Shown here in pieces: positions 17,573-27,800 of a DNA stretch of 64,000 bases; position 1 is the stretch's first letter, and each line of letters opens with the position of its first letter. The stretch comes from Pirellulales bacterium (lineage in GTDB: Bacteria > Planctomycetota > Planctomycetia > Pirellulales > DATAWG01). The stretch lies in contig DATAWG010000058.1 in assembly GCA_036267355.1 (NCBI GenBank), forward strand, positions 1 through 64,000. Direction: 5' to 3'. The notes under the pieces were generated by a model. The model did no database searches and had not been told where the DNA came from. It saw nothing but the letters and a program-made list of their open reading frames with translations. The translations under genes were made by a program, and so were the position numbers.

Positions 17573-18862
17573 ATGGCCTCGATACCAGACGATCCGCCGC
17601 GATACTGGAATCCCCATCGAACCGCACAAGCGACGCTGATTTTCGCTGTTCTGGCGGCAGGGTTCTTTGCGATCTATTATCTGCAGGCCGCATTCTTCTG
17701 CCTGTTCATTGCGATCATTTTGGCCACGGCGCTCCGGCGCCCCGTAAGCTGGCTCGAACGCCGGGGCGTGCCGCATGCAACGGCCGTGGTGATCGTGTTT
17801 GCCGTGCTCGCTTTGCTGCTGCTGGTCGCGCTGGGATTGGGGATTCCGCTGCTGGCGACACAAGCGATCGACCTGCGCAACGCGCTGCCAGGCTTTTACG
17901 AACAAGCCCGGCAACGTTTCCTCGATTCGACGACCGGTTTGGTCCACCAACTGGCGGCGCAAACGTCCGCCAAATTGCCGTGGTTTAGCGCGGCAAGAGA
18001 TGGTCAAGCGGCCCCGGCCGAATTTGCTCCGCCGGCTCTCCGCTACTTCGGCGACGTGTTTTCGCCGTTGCTGCTATTCATCGCCGTGCTGCTGATGGCC
18101 TTTTATTGGTCGCTGCAGGAAGACCGAACCGTGAAGGCGTTGCTGCTATTGGTGCCGGTGCAACGCCGCGATGGGGCTCGTGAATTGATCGACGCGATTC
18201 AAGCGAAGGTCGCGGATTACGTGCTCGGGCAAGCGATCGTTTGCTTCGTCATCGGGATGCTGACCTGTATCGGATACACCATCATCGGGCTTCCGCATGC
18301 GTTGCCGCTGGGGATTCTTTCGGGCGTCATGGAAGCAGTGCCGGTGTTCGGATTGCTTGCCAGCGCTGTTCCGGCGGTGGTGATCGCACTGTCGATCAGT
18401 GGGAGCAAGTTTTTCGGCGTCGTCGTCGTCGTCACAGCCATTCATCTTTCCGACAACTTTTTCATTTCGCCCAAGATCATGGGGCGATCGGTCGGGCTGC
18501 ATCCGATCGTGACGCTGTTGGCCTTGGTAGGCTTCGGCGAATTATTCGGGCTTCCCGGGGCAGTGCTTGCGGTCCTGATGGCGTCGATCTCGCAGTTGCT
18601 GTTGGATCGATTGCTGCTTAGCCGCGCGGCGCAGGCCGTCGCTCCGGTCAAGGGCCGCGACCACCTCAGCCTATTGCGGCACGAGGTGCAGGAGGTGTTG
18701 CACGACGTTCGGCAGAATTTGCGTCACAAAGAGGAAGCCTCGACGCCGACCAATGACCGGTTCGAGGAAGCGATCGAAACGATCGCCACCGAATTGGAGC
18801 GAATGCTCGAGCACGAAGCATCGGAGCGCGAGGCTGCCGGTGGAGCCGAGGCGAACCGATGA
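17573..18862 (+). CDS. AI-2E family transporter, first of a tandem pair
   Basis: 429 residues from ATG 17573; a GTG two codons upstream at 17567 is possible. The PerM/AI-2E exporter pattern is clear: two N-terminal helices separated by a short loop (LIFAVLAAGFFAIYYL; AAFFCLFIAIILATALRRPV), then VIVFAVLALLLLVALGLGIP, a long periplasmic-type segment, and the conserved C-terminal half with PHALPLGILSGVMEAVPVFG, SDNFFISPKIMGRSVGLHPI and GFGELFGLPGAVLAV. The family includes YdgG/TqsA (AI-2 export) and PerM. Substrates of most members are unknown. The last 90 residues are a charged cytoplasmic tail (NLRHKEEASTPTNDRFEEA). Overlaps the second transporter gene by 4 nt. Confidence 0.9.
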   Translation: MASIPDDPPRYWNPHRTAQATLIFAVLAAGFFAIYYLQAAFFCLFIAIILATALRRPVSWLERRGVPHATAVVIVFAVLALLLLVALGLGIPLLATQAIDLRNALPGFYEQARQRFLDSTTGLVHQLAAQTSAKLPWFSAARDGQAAPAEFAPPALRYFGDVFSPLLLFIAVLLMAFYWSLQEDRTVKALLLLVPVQRRDGARELIDAIQAKVADYVLGQAIVCFVIGMLTCIGYTIIGLPHALPLGILSGVMEAVPVFGLLASAVPAVVIALSISGSKFFGVVVVVTAIHLSDNFFISPKIMGRSVGLHPIVTLLALVGFGELFGLPGAVLAVLMASISQLLLDRLLLSRAAQAVAPVKGRDHLSLLRHEVQEVLHDVRQNLRHKEEASTPTNDRFEEAIETIATELERMLEHEASEREAAGGAEANR

Positions 18863-20136
18863 CGCGCATCGCTCTGAATATCGCGACCCTCTTTGCCACG
18901 CTCACCGGCTTGGCCGTCCTCTGGGAATTCCGTGGGGCGGCGCTGATTTTCTGCATGTCGTTGGCGCTGGCTGCGGCCGTGCGCCCGGCGGTCGAATTCT
19001 TCATCCAGCGGCATTGGCCGGTCGCATTGGCCGTCGGCGCAACGTATCTACCCTTGTTGTGCGTCGTCGGATTGCTGATTTTTCTCTCCGTGAGCCGCAT
19101 GGGAGACGAGTTCAACCAAATGGTCGATGATTCCGGCCGGGCCTATCAGCAGATCGACGAGCATTGGCGACACGGCAATTGGATCGAACAACAAATCGCT
19201 CAATCGATGCCTTCGCTCGGGAAATCCGATAATGCCAAATCCGAAACGGCCAAGCACGACGGTTGGGAACTGCGAGTCGCCAAGACACTCTTCGGATACA
19301 CGCTCAGTGTCGCGGGCGTCATTTTCGATGCCCTGCTCGTGGTCGTGATGAGTGTCTATTGGTCGCTCGATCGTGTTCATTTCGAACGGCTGTGGCTTTC
19401 GCTTCTCTCGGCATCGACACGTGTTTCGGCGCGCCAGATTTGGCGCGCGATCGAAAAGGAAATTGGAAAATATCTTCGCAGCGAGTTTTTGCAAAGCCTA
19501 ATGGCCGGCTTGCTCCTGGCGTTCGGCTTTTGGCTTATCGGCTGTTCGTATCCGATCCTGTTGGCCTTGGTGGGGGCAGCGGCATGGCTGATTCCATGGG
19601 TGGGAGCTTTGTTCGCCGTGTTGGCGCTCACGCTCACTTCCCTGCCGACGTTAATCACCGATAGCACGTGGCACGGTGTTTTGGTTCTCGCGGCGGCAAC
19701 ACTCTATACCTGCATGGTTTTGCTGCTGCTCGAAATTTTGGTGGAACCGCGCTTGTTCGATCGGCAGCGCTATAGCACGGTGTTGACCGCTTTCGTGGCG
19801 ATCAGCCTGGCGATGATGTGGGGGGTGTTTGGGCTTTTGATCGGCCCGCCGTTGGCCGTCGTGTTGCAGGTGTTCGGCAGCTTCCTGTTGCGCCGCCGAT
19901 TGGGACTGACCGGCGACACTGCTCAGGGTCCAGCCGAGGTGGCTGCGCGGCTGGCGGAATTGCGCCGGTCGCTGGCTGGCTCGCAATCGCCGCATCCTGA
20001 GCTTGAGAATTTTGTCGATCGCCTGACGACGATCATGCAAGAGGTGCGGGAAGAAATTGCAATTCCTGCCGCCGACCGTCCGAAAATTGGCCTTTTGTTG
20101 GCGAATCGGCCTCGCGTGGGAGCGGGCACGGAATAG
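18859..20136 (+). CDS. AI-2E family transporter, second of a tandem pair
   Basis: 425 residues. The ATG lies inside the stop of the preceding gene (ATGA overlap), so the two are translationally coupled. The order of hydrophobic segments is the same as in its neighbour (AVLWEFRGAALIFCMSLALA; YLPLLCVVGLLIFLSVSRMG; then LMAGLLLAFGFWLIGCSYPI, ALVGAAAWLIPWVGALFAVL and ISLAMMWGVFGLLIGPPLAV). It is clearly divergent from the first, so this is not a recent duplication. The pairing suggests a hetero-oligomer or two substrates. A short charged tail follows the last helix. Confidence 0.88.
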   Translation: MTRIALNIATLFATLTGLAVLWEFRGAALIFCMSLALAAAVRPAVEFFIQRHWPVALAVGATYLPLLCVVGLLIFLSVSRMGDEFNQMVDDSGRAYQQIDEHWRHGNWIEQQIAQSMPSLGKSDNAKSETAKHDGWELRVAKTLFGYTLSVAGVIFDALLVVVMSVYWSLDRVHFERLWLSLLSASTRVSARQIWRAIEKEIGKYLRSEFLQSLMAGLLLAFGFWLIGCSYPILLALVGAAAWLIPWVGALFAVLALTLTSLPTLITDSTWHGVLVLAAATLYTCMVLLLLEILVEPRLFDRQRYSTVLTAFVAISLAMMWGVFGLLIGPPLAVVLQVFGSFLLRRRLGLTGDTAQGPAEVAARLAELRRSLAGSQSPHPELENFVDRLTTIMQEVREEIAIPAADRPKIGLLLANRPRVGAGTE

Positions 20137-20166
20137 CGCCGCTAAAACTGGTCGGATTGCCGGTTG

Positions 20167-20182
20167 TGGCACGTGGTTCGCT
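20167..20182 (+). promoter_or_regulatory. Second sigma-54-like promoter
   Basis: TGGCACGTGGTTCGCT matches TGGCACG-N4-TTGCW except for one C in the -12 box, with GG (20168-20169) and GC (20180-20181) exactly 10 nt apart. It starts 92 bp upstream of the ATG at 20259, in the only sizeable gap inside the cluster. Confidence 0.6.
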
Positions 20183-20258
20183 CAATCCCTATCCCGGCTG
20201 TAAAGACGCCGGCTGTTCTTAAGTCCGTCGCCCACCTTGCATTCGGAGGACAAAACCC

Positions 20259-20657
20259 ATGTCCACGGCAACCGCCACTCGCGTCTCGCAAAATACCGCG
20301 CCAGCGGTAAACGCCCGAATCCAATTCAATACCGATCGCAATGTCGCCTACTACTCGAGCTTGGACCGATCGGCCATTGATCGCCGCCTGAAGGAACTCG
20401 ATTGCGAGTGGAACGTCGAACGAATCTTGGAAACGAACGCTGCCAGCTTAACGATCGGGTCGTTCGTGCTTGGCGCGGTGTCGAATCGAAAGTGGTTCGC
20501 GTTGTCCGGATTGGTCGGCTGCTTTTTACTTCAGCATGCGTTCCAGGGCTGGTGCCCGCCGTTGGCGATCGTTCGTCGCCTGGGATTCCGCACTGCCGAG
20601 GAAATCGAATCGGAGCGGCACGAACTCCTATGCGCGCGAAAGAAGGCCAAGTCGTAA
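20259..20657 (+). CDS. DUF2892/YgaP-type small membrane protein
   Basis: 132 residues. After about 70 polar residues come two adjacent hydrophobic helices (NAASLTIGSFVLGAV; WFALSGLVGCFLLQHAF) joined by a short SNRKW turn, then GWCPPLAIVRRLGFRTAEEI. The two-helix hairpin followed by GWCPP is the signature of the DUF2892 inner-membrane domain, often attached to rhodanese domains. Here it stands alone with an N-terminal extension. A GGAGG site about 10 nt before the ATG supports the start. Its own sigma-54-like site lies upstream. Confidence 0.8.
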   Translation: MSTATATRVSQNTAPAVNARIQFNTDRNVAYYSSLDRSAIDRRLKELDCEWNVERILETNAASLTIGSFVLGAVSNRKWFALSGLVGCFLLQHAFQGWCPPLAIVRRLGFRTAEEIESERHELLCARKKAKS

Positions 20658-20748
20658 CAAATCGCCGTCGGGAGAAATGCCGCCCTGAAAAATCGCTGTC
20701 CTCTTTTCGGCTGTGCTCTGTTGGTACTTTTTTTGACGAGGTGCTGCC

Positions 20749-21075
20749 ATGAAGCTTGGCGCTATTCGGCTCTACATGTTCTTGATTGTCATCGCCTGGC
20801 TTGGGGTCGGCCCATTTGTCCTTGCTGAGGAAGCCGATACCCATGAAGGCTTGGTCGTGTCGGCAGCCGCCGGAAAGCTGGCGATCACCGGCATCGACGG
20901 CAAGCCATATTCCTACGACATCGGCGATCAAGTGAAGGTCACCGTAAATGGACATATGGGCAAACTGGACGATCTGAAGACGGGCGCCCGAGTCCGCGTA
21001 ACGACCGACAAAAAAGGCCGGGCATTGAACGTGGCCACGGTGGATGCGGTCAAGGATCGCTATTGCTTGGATTAA
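20749..21075 (+). CDS. Small exported protein, DUF5666-like beta domain
   Basis: 108 residues. A signal peptide (RLYMFLIVIAWLGVGPFVLA, likely cut near AEEADT) precedes about 80 residues of alternating beta-type sequence (EGLVVSAAAGKLAITGIDGK; GDQVKVTVNGHMGKLDDL; GARVRVTTDKKGRALNVATV). The pattern GK-L-x-DLKxGxRVxVxxD is the OB-like fold of DUF5666-type periplasmic proteins. Function unknown. The upstream 90 bp end in TTGGTACTTTTTTTGACGAGG, where the last bases serve as the ribosome site. Confidence 0.7.
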   Translation: MKLGAIRLYMFLIVIAWLGVGPFVLAEEADTHEGLVVSAAAGKLAITGIDGKPYSYDIGDQVKVTVNGHMGKLDDLKTGARVRVTTDKKGRALNVATVDAVKDRYCLD

Positions 21076-21138
21076 ACATCACGAGGCCACACCGCCCGGA
21101 CCGGGGTCCAGGCAGAAGCGCGGGGAGGAGCACGGACG

Positions 21139-21546
21139 ATGCATTACGACAAATCACACCGCTCCGCGAACCGGCTAATTGGTCATTTTTCCGACGAGCA
21201 ATCGTGTTCCGATTCGCCTCTTTTCGATGTTGACGCCGCCTTGGCAAGACTCGACGGCGATCGCGGACTGCTGACGGAGTTGGTGCATATCTACATCGAA
21301 GACGCACCGATGCTGCTGGTACGGATCAGCAACGGAATGCGCGACGCGAATTGCGCCGACGTGCTTCATGCCGCCCACCTCTTGCACGGCCTGGCGGCAA
21401 ACTTCGGGGCCTGTGCGGTGACCAATCCAGCCGGACGGCTTGAAGCATACGCAATCGACGGGCGCCTGGCCGACGCCGCTGCAACGATCGAGCAACTCCG
21501 CATCGAGGCAATTCGCCTGGAGCAGGCGCTGCTGGAATTTTGCTAA
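21139..21546 (+). CDS. Stand-alone Hpt (histidine phosphotransfer) protein
   Basis: 135 residues. Residues about 28-125 match an Hpt domain: LARLDGDRGLLTELVHIYIE, then DVLHAAHLLHGLAANFGA, where His80 is the expected phosphorylated residue. The lysine that usually follows in HxxKG is His83 here (HLLHG). The Hpt fold is a four-helix bundle that shuttles phosphate between receiver domains. No kinase or receiver is attached. The nearest receiver is the NtrC-type regulator 4.8 kb upstream. Last gene of the cluster. Confidence 0.85.
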   Translation: MHYDKSHRSANRLIGHFSDEQSCSDSPLFDVDAALARLDGDRGLLTELVHIYIEDAPMLLVRISNGMRDANCADVLHAAHLLHGLAANFGACAVTNPAGRLEAYAIDGRLADAAATIEQLRIEAIRLEQALLEFC

Positions 21547-21883
21547 GGCGGCATCGTCGAACCCCGATCGGGTTCTGCGAAACTCTTGCCGGCGAAACAA
21601 ATCCGCAAGCCGCCGCAGATCTTTGCGGCCTGCTTTCTGCATAGCCAGGGAGGCTGGAAAGCCCGAGCCGCGCCGCCGGCCGGCTGGCAGTTCGGCCAGT
21701 CTTTCTTGCTTCTTTCTCTTGCAAGACATGACAGCATGCTGGCGTGTGTTTGGCTTTGTTTTCACGCTGGCAACCAATCGAGGCTAAAGACTTGGCCCAG
21801 CCTTCCCGAATTTACCGTTATACACGGCATCCTCGTTACAACCCGCATATTCGTTACGATCGTACTCTTACTCGCGACCTATC
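21547..21883. other. Intergenic region upstream of the giant surface protein
   Basis: No gene was recognised in these 337 bp; apparent open frames in other phases continue into the large gene and are shadows. TGGCGTGTGTTTGGCT at 21740-21755 has sigma-54 geometry (GG and GC 10 nt apart) but three mismatches. No clear ribosome site precedes the ATG at 21884. No riboswitch motif was recognised. Confidence 0.4.
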
Positions 21884-24800
21884 ATGCACGAAGTCGAAAA
21901 TCGGATCTTGCGGCAAATCGGCGGCGCTTTGCGGCTGTTTTTAGGGGCCTGTGCCGGGAGCATTCTGCTGTCGGCGGCGGCCCCGCTTCGTGCGGATTCG
22001 CCGGTGCTGGATCCGATCCCGGCGGCCCTGACCGCGCCGAGAACCCCGATTTGGGTTTCGCCGATCTCGCCGTACGATCCGGCCGAGGGAACCGCCGGCG
22101 CCCATGCGGTGCAAATCGGCGCCGCGCCCAGCGGCGGGTACGTGCAAACGTCGGCGTATTCGCAGGCGAACGTCGATTCCAGCCCGTATCAAAGCGCCGC
22201 GACAAGTGCGTCGCAGTTGCCGGTGCCGACCCCCGCGGGCAGTCCGGCCCCGGAGCAAGTGCCGGCGGGAGGGTATTTGTGGGGCGGCAGTCTTGCTTCG
22301 CCCGGTCCGGCCGATGGTTATCCCTCGGCGGGCTATACGGTCGCGGGATCGGTTCCGCCGGATGCCGAGAGTCCGCCGCCGGCGGGAAATTTGGTGGGCG
22401 CATTGGGGATGGGCAACAGCGCGCCGGTGGGCGTGCCGCCGTTGGGCCCGCTGTTCAGCGATCGGCCGATTCTATTGATGCCGAACCTGCCGGTCGATGC
22501 CATCCACACCACGTTCCGCGTGCGCCAATCGATCACCGACGAAGTGGGCGACGACGGGCCGATCACTTCGATCGGTGGATTCTTTCCGCATACGACCGAC
22601 AAGGGCATCTGGTTTTTCGACGGCGAGTTCAACCTGTTGGAAGACGCCCAAAATCCCGGCGAGCAAACGGAGAATTTCGGCGCCAATCTGGGCCTCGGCT
22701 GGCGTTGGATCGCGCCGGAATTGGATTCGGTTCTCGGCCTAAGCTTCTGGTACGACCTGGACCGCACGCGGCCCGACTTCGTGCATCAAGCGGCCGTGAG
22801 CGGCGAAATTCTCGGCAGCGTGTGGCAGGCGCGCATCAACGGCTATTTTCCCTGCGGCACGAATCGCATCAGCAGCTCCACCGGCTTGGGCCCTGCCTAT
22901 TACCTCAACGAAAATATCGCCTTCGGTCAAACGCGCTACGACAATCTCGATATGGCCGGCATGGACTTCGAATTCGGCCGGCGCATTCCCGGCTGGCTCG
23001 GCGACAACGGCGTGTCGGCGTATGTCGGCGGTTATTTCTACCAAGCCGACCGCTATTTCAATACGTTCGGTGTCGCCACGCGCGTCGAGGCCTTGATCAC
23101 GCCAAACATCACCTTCGATGCCAAGTTCACCAACGACGCCGTCTTCCGCAATAAAGTCGGAATTGAATTCACGTGGCTAATGCCGAACGGCAAATGCAAG
23201 TCGTGCGCGTCGGAGTGTTGCTCTGAAGTTTATCGACTCACCGAACCGGTCGTGCGCAACACCACGGTGGTTTACGCGACGCAAACGCTCAACACGCCGC
23301 AACTGGCCCTTAATCCGACGACCGGCACGCCGATCGTCGTCGTGCACGTCAACAGCGCTGCCCCCGCCGGCGGCAACGGCACGGTCCAAGACCCGTACAA
23401 CAATCTTCCCTCGGCGCAAGCCGGTTCGGCGCCGAACGACATTATCTTCGTGCAGGCCGGCAGCGAATTCTCCGGACAGTCGATCACGCTGCAAAATAAC
23501 CAGCGATTCTTGGGCGAAGGCATCCCGCACACCGTCGCTACGGTTCAGGAAGGCACGATCACCTTGCCGACCGTCTCGAACGGCACGGTGCTGCCGATCA
23601 TCGCCAATTCGCCCGGCGACGCCGTCACGCTCGCCAACAGCAACGAAGTGTCGGGCTTCACCATCAACAACTCCGGCGGCGAGGCCATCGCCGGAAACGG
23701 CATCTCCGGCACGGCCAATATCAACAACGTGTATATCAACGGCGGCATGAGCGGCATCAATATCCAGAACAGCTCGGCAGCGGTGACCGTGACCAATGTG
23801 CCGATCAACGGCGCGGCGACCGGCATCAGCTTGTCGAACAACACCGGCTCGTTCGACTTCGTCGGACAGCAAACCGTCAACGGAAGCACCGTGAACGGCG
23901 TCGTGCTCTCGGGCAACAGTTCGCCCGTGACGTTCGACAATTTGCAAATCAACGCCACCACTGGCACCGGCCTCGCGGCCACGAACCAGACCGGCACGCT
24001 CACGATCACCACCGGCTCGGTCACCGCCGCGGACGGCGCCGGCGTGAACATCAACAACTCGGCGACCACCGCCGCGCCTCTTGCCGTTAATCTGACAAGC
24101 GTCAACGCAACCGGCGGCACCAATGGCATCGCGCTCAATAATGCCGGCGGCACGTTCACCGTCAACAGCGCCGCCACGACGGCCGGCTCGGGCGGCACGA
24201 TCAGCAACACCACCGGTGCGGGCCTATCGATCACCGGCGAAACCGGCACCGCCACGTTCAACTACATGACCATCACCAATCCCACCGGCGACGGTGTCGA
24301 TGTCGTGAACACGACCGCCAGCGGCACCGTGACGCTCACCAATCCACAAATCACGCTCACCGGCGCTCAAACGGGCGTCAACGTCACCGGCAACAGCGGC
24401 ACGCTGAACCTGACCAGCGTGGCGGGCACCTCGACTGTCACCGGCGGCGCCGTCGGCTTGAACGTCACCGGCAGCAGCGGCACCGAAAATGTTTCCAACT
24501 TCACCAGCACCAACGCCGCGACCGGCATCAACCTGGCCACCGACACCGGCACATTCAACGGCACCGGCACGACGACCGTTACCGGCAGCACGGTCAATGG
24601 CGTCGATCTGACGACCGTTTCCGGCCCGACATCGTTCGGCACATTGAATATCGCCGCCACAACGGGCACAGGTCTGTTGGCCACAAACCAAACCGGCACG
24701 CTCAGCACCAGCGGCGGCACGATCACCGCCTCCGACGGCACGGGCGTGAACATCAACAACTCCGCGATCACCACCGCAGCCCCGCTGGCAATGACGCTTA

Positions 24801-27800
24801 CGGCCGTCAACTCCACCAGCGGCGTCAACGGCATTGTGCTCAACAACGCCGGCGGCGCCTTCACCGTCGGCACCGGCACCACGGCCGGCTCCGGCGGCAC
24901 GATCAGCGACTCGACCGGCGCAGGGGTCTCAATCACCGGCGAAAGCGGCACCGCGACGCTCAACTACATAGCCATCACCAATCCCGCCGGCGACGGCGTC
25001 GATGTCGCCAACACGACCGCCACCGGCATCGTGACGCTCACATCGCCGCAGATCTCGCTCACCGGCGCTCAAACCGGCGTGAACGTCACCGGCAATAGCG
25101 GCACGCTGAACCTGACCACCCCGACCGTCGCCTTCGCCGCGCCCGGCGCGGGCGTCGGCCTAAGCGTCACCGGCAGCAGCGGCACCGAAAATGTCTCCAA
25201 CTTTACAAGCACCAACGCCGCGACCGGCATCAATCTGGCCACCGACACAGGAACCTACGCCGGAACCGGCACGACGACCGTCAATGGCAGCACGATCAAT
25301 GGCGTCGATCTGACGACCGTTTCCGGGCCGACATCGTTCGGTATCTTGAACATTGCCGCCACGACGGGCACCGGTTTATTGGCCACCAATCAAACTGGCA
25401 TGCTCAGCACCACCGGCGGCACGATCACCGCTTCCGACGGCACGGGCGTGAACATCAACAACTCCGCGATTACCACCGCAGCCCCGCTGGCAATGACGCT
25501 TACGGCCGTCAACTCCACGAGCGGCGCCAACGGCATCGCTTTGAACAATGCCGGCGGCACCTTCACCGTCGGCACCGGCACGACGGCCGGCTCCGGCGGC
25601 ACGATCAGCGATTCGACCGGCGCGGGAGTCTCGATCACCGGCGAAAGCGGCACCGTGGCGCTCAACTACATGAACGTCAGCATGCCCACCGGCGACGGCG
25701 TCGACGTGCTTACCTCGGCCGCGGGCGCGAACGTTACGCTCACCGGAACCGCGATCACCCTCGGCGGCACGCAGACGGGCATTCTCGTCAACACGAATAG
25801 CGGCACGTTTGCAACGGGCGGCACCACCACCGTCACCGGCGGCGGCACCGGCGTGCATATCGAAAACAGCACCGCGACTGGCGTCGCCAACCTCGGCACG
25901 CTTACCGTCACCAATGCGGCGACCGGTGTCTATCTCAGCGGCAATGCCGGCGCCGTCACCACGACGGGCACTACCACGGTCACCGGCAGCACCACCGACG
26001 GCGTTCGGGTGGATAGCAACAGCGGGGCCGATACATTCGCCAACTTGCAAATCAGTAACAACGGCGGCATCGGATTGGAATCGAGCAATCAAACCGGCCT
26101 GCTGACGATCACGACCGGCAGCATCACCAATACCAATGGAGAAGGCGTGAATATCGACGGTCCGGCGGCAGGCGTTCCTTTGAACGTCGCGCTAACCAGC
26201 GTGAACACCACCGGAGGCCCGGCCGGCATCATCCTGGACAATGCGGCGGGCACATTCAGCGTGACCGGCAGCGGCAGCACCGCTGGCTCCGGCGGCACGA
26301 TCGCCAGTACCACCGGCGACTCGATTCGCATCGCCAATGAGCTCGGAATCCTCTCGCTAAGCAATATGGATGTTACGAATGCTGACGGCAACGGCGTAAG
26401 TATCAGCATCTCGGCGGCAGCGTCGACGATCAACCTTATGAACATGGACATCGCCAATTCAGGCGGCAACGGCATCAATGCGTCGAATCTCAGCGGCACG
26501 CTGAACGTCGATGGCACGACAATCACCGGCGGCGAAACCGGATTCAATCTCCAAACCAGCAGCGGCACCGCCAATCTCGCGAGTCTCACCGTCAGTAATG
26601 CACACATCGGCATGTTTCTGCAAACCGACACCGGCACCATCGACGCAACCGGCGCCACAACCATCACCGGAAGCACGGTGTATGGAGTGCAGCTCCAGAG
26701 CAACTCCGCGCCGATCACATTCAATGATTTGGAAGTCTCCGCCAACTCGGGCACAGGGCTGTATTCCAACGACCAATCCGGCCTGCTCACCATCAGCACC
26801 GGCAATATCTCGACGGCCAACGGAATCGGCGTACAGCTCGATTCCAGTACGACCGCCGGCACGCCCCTGGCCGTCACGCTCACAAGCGTCAACTCCACCA
26901 ACGGCAACGACGGCATCGAGCTTGAGCGGGCCGCGGGCACCTTCACGGTCACCGGCACCGGCACGACGGCCGGCAGCGGCGGTACGATTTCCAACTCCAA
27001 TGACGACGGAGTTCGCATCAACACCGAACTCGGCACCGTCTCGCTGAACAACATGAATATTGCCGGTTCCAACGGGGCCGGCGTCAACATCGACGTTGCC
27101 AATGCAACCTCGAACATCACCGTCGCAAATTCGACGATCAGCGACTCGAACAACGACGGCGTGCTGATTCAGCACAACGCGGGCACGGTGAACGTCAGCG
27201 ACACGACGATCAGTGGCAGCAGTCGAGACGGCATCGACGCGCAGACGAACACCGGCACTCTCAACGTGACCAACGACACGATCACCGGCAACGCTGAAAT
27301 CGGCATCAACGCCACCGGCAACAGCGGCACGTTGGCCGTCAGCGGCACGACGGTCACCGATGGCACCACCGGCCTCAGCATCACCGGCGCCACCTCGACC
27401 AGCACCAATACGCTCGCGAACTTCGTCTCGAACGGCGCGGCGACCGGCATCAACCTGCAAAGCGATGCCGCCGCCGTCACTTTCACGGGCACCACGGCCG
27501 TCACCGGCAGCACGGTCGATGGCGTCATCATCAACAGTGTCACCGCCCCGATCACGTTCGCCACGCTGAACATCAACTCCACCACCGGCCCCGCTTTCGT
27601 CATGGAGAATTCGGCCACATCGCTGACGATCACCGGCGGCACGATCGTCGCCCAGGCCGGCGACGGCGTGGATATCAGCGGCGGCGCCACCTTGGCCGTC
27701 GCTCTCGACAGCGTTTCTTCCACGGGCGGCACCGACGGCATCAATATCAACGGGTCGACGGGCGCATTCAGCGTCGCAGGCGGCACGATCAGCGGTAGCT

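Noticed and set aside
20721-20736. TTGGTACTTTTTTTGA as a third sigma-54 promoter in the cluster
   Set aside because: Spacing fits but the invariant GC of the -12 box is GA.
21740-21755. TGGCGTGTGTTTGGCT as a sigma-54 promoter for the giant surface protein
   Set aside because: Geometry correct but three mismatches; recorded only as a weak candidate.
21586-23154. 522-residue plus-strand frame in another phase
   Set aside because: Overlaps the surface-protein gene out of phase and shows no signal peptide or motif; the barrel-like text is in the frame from 21884.
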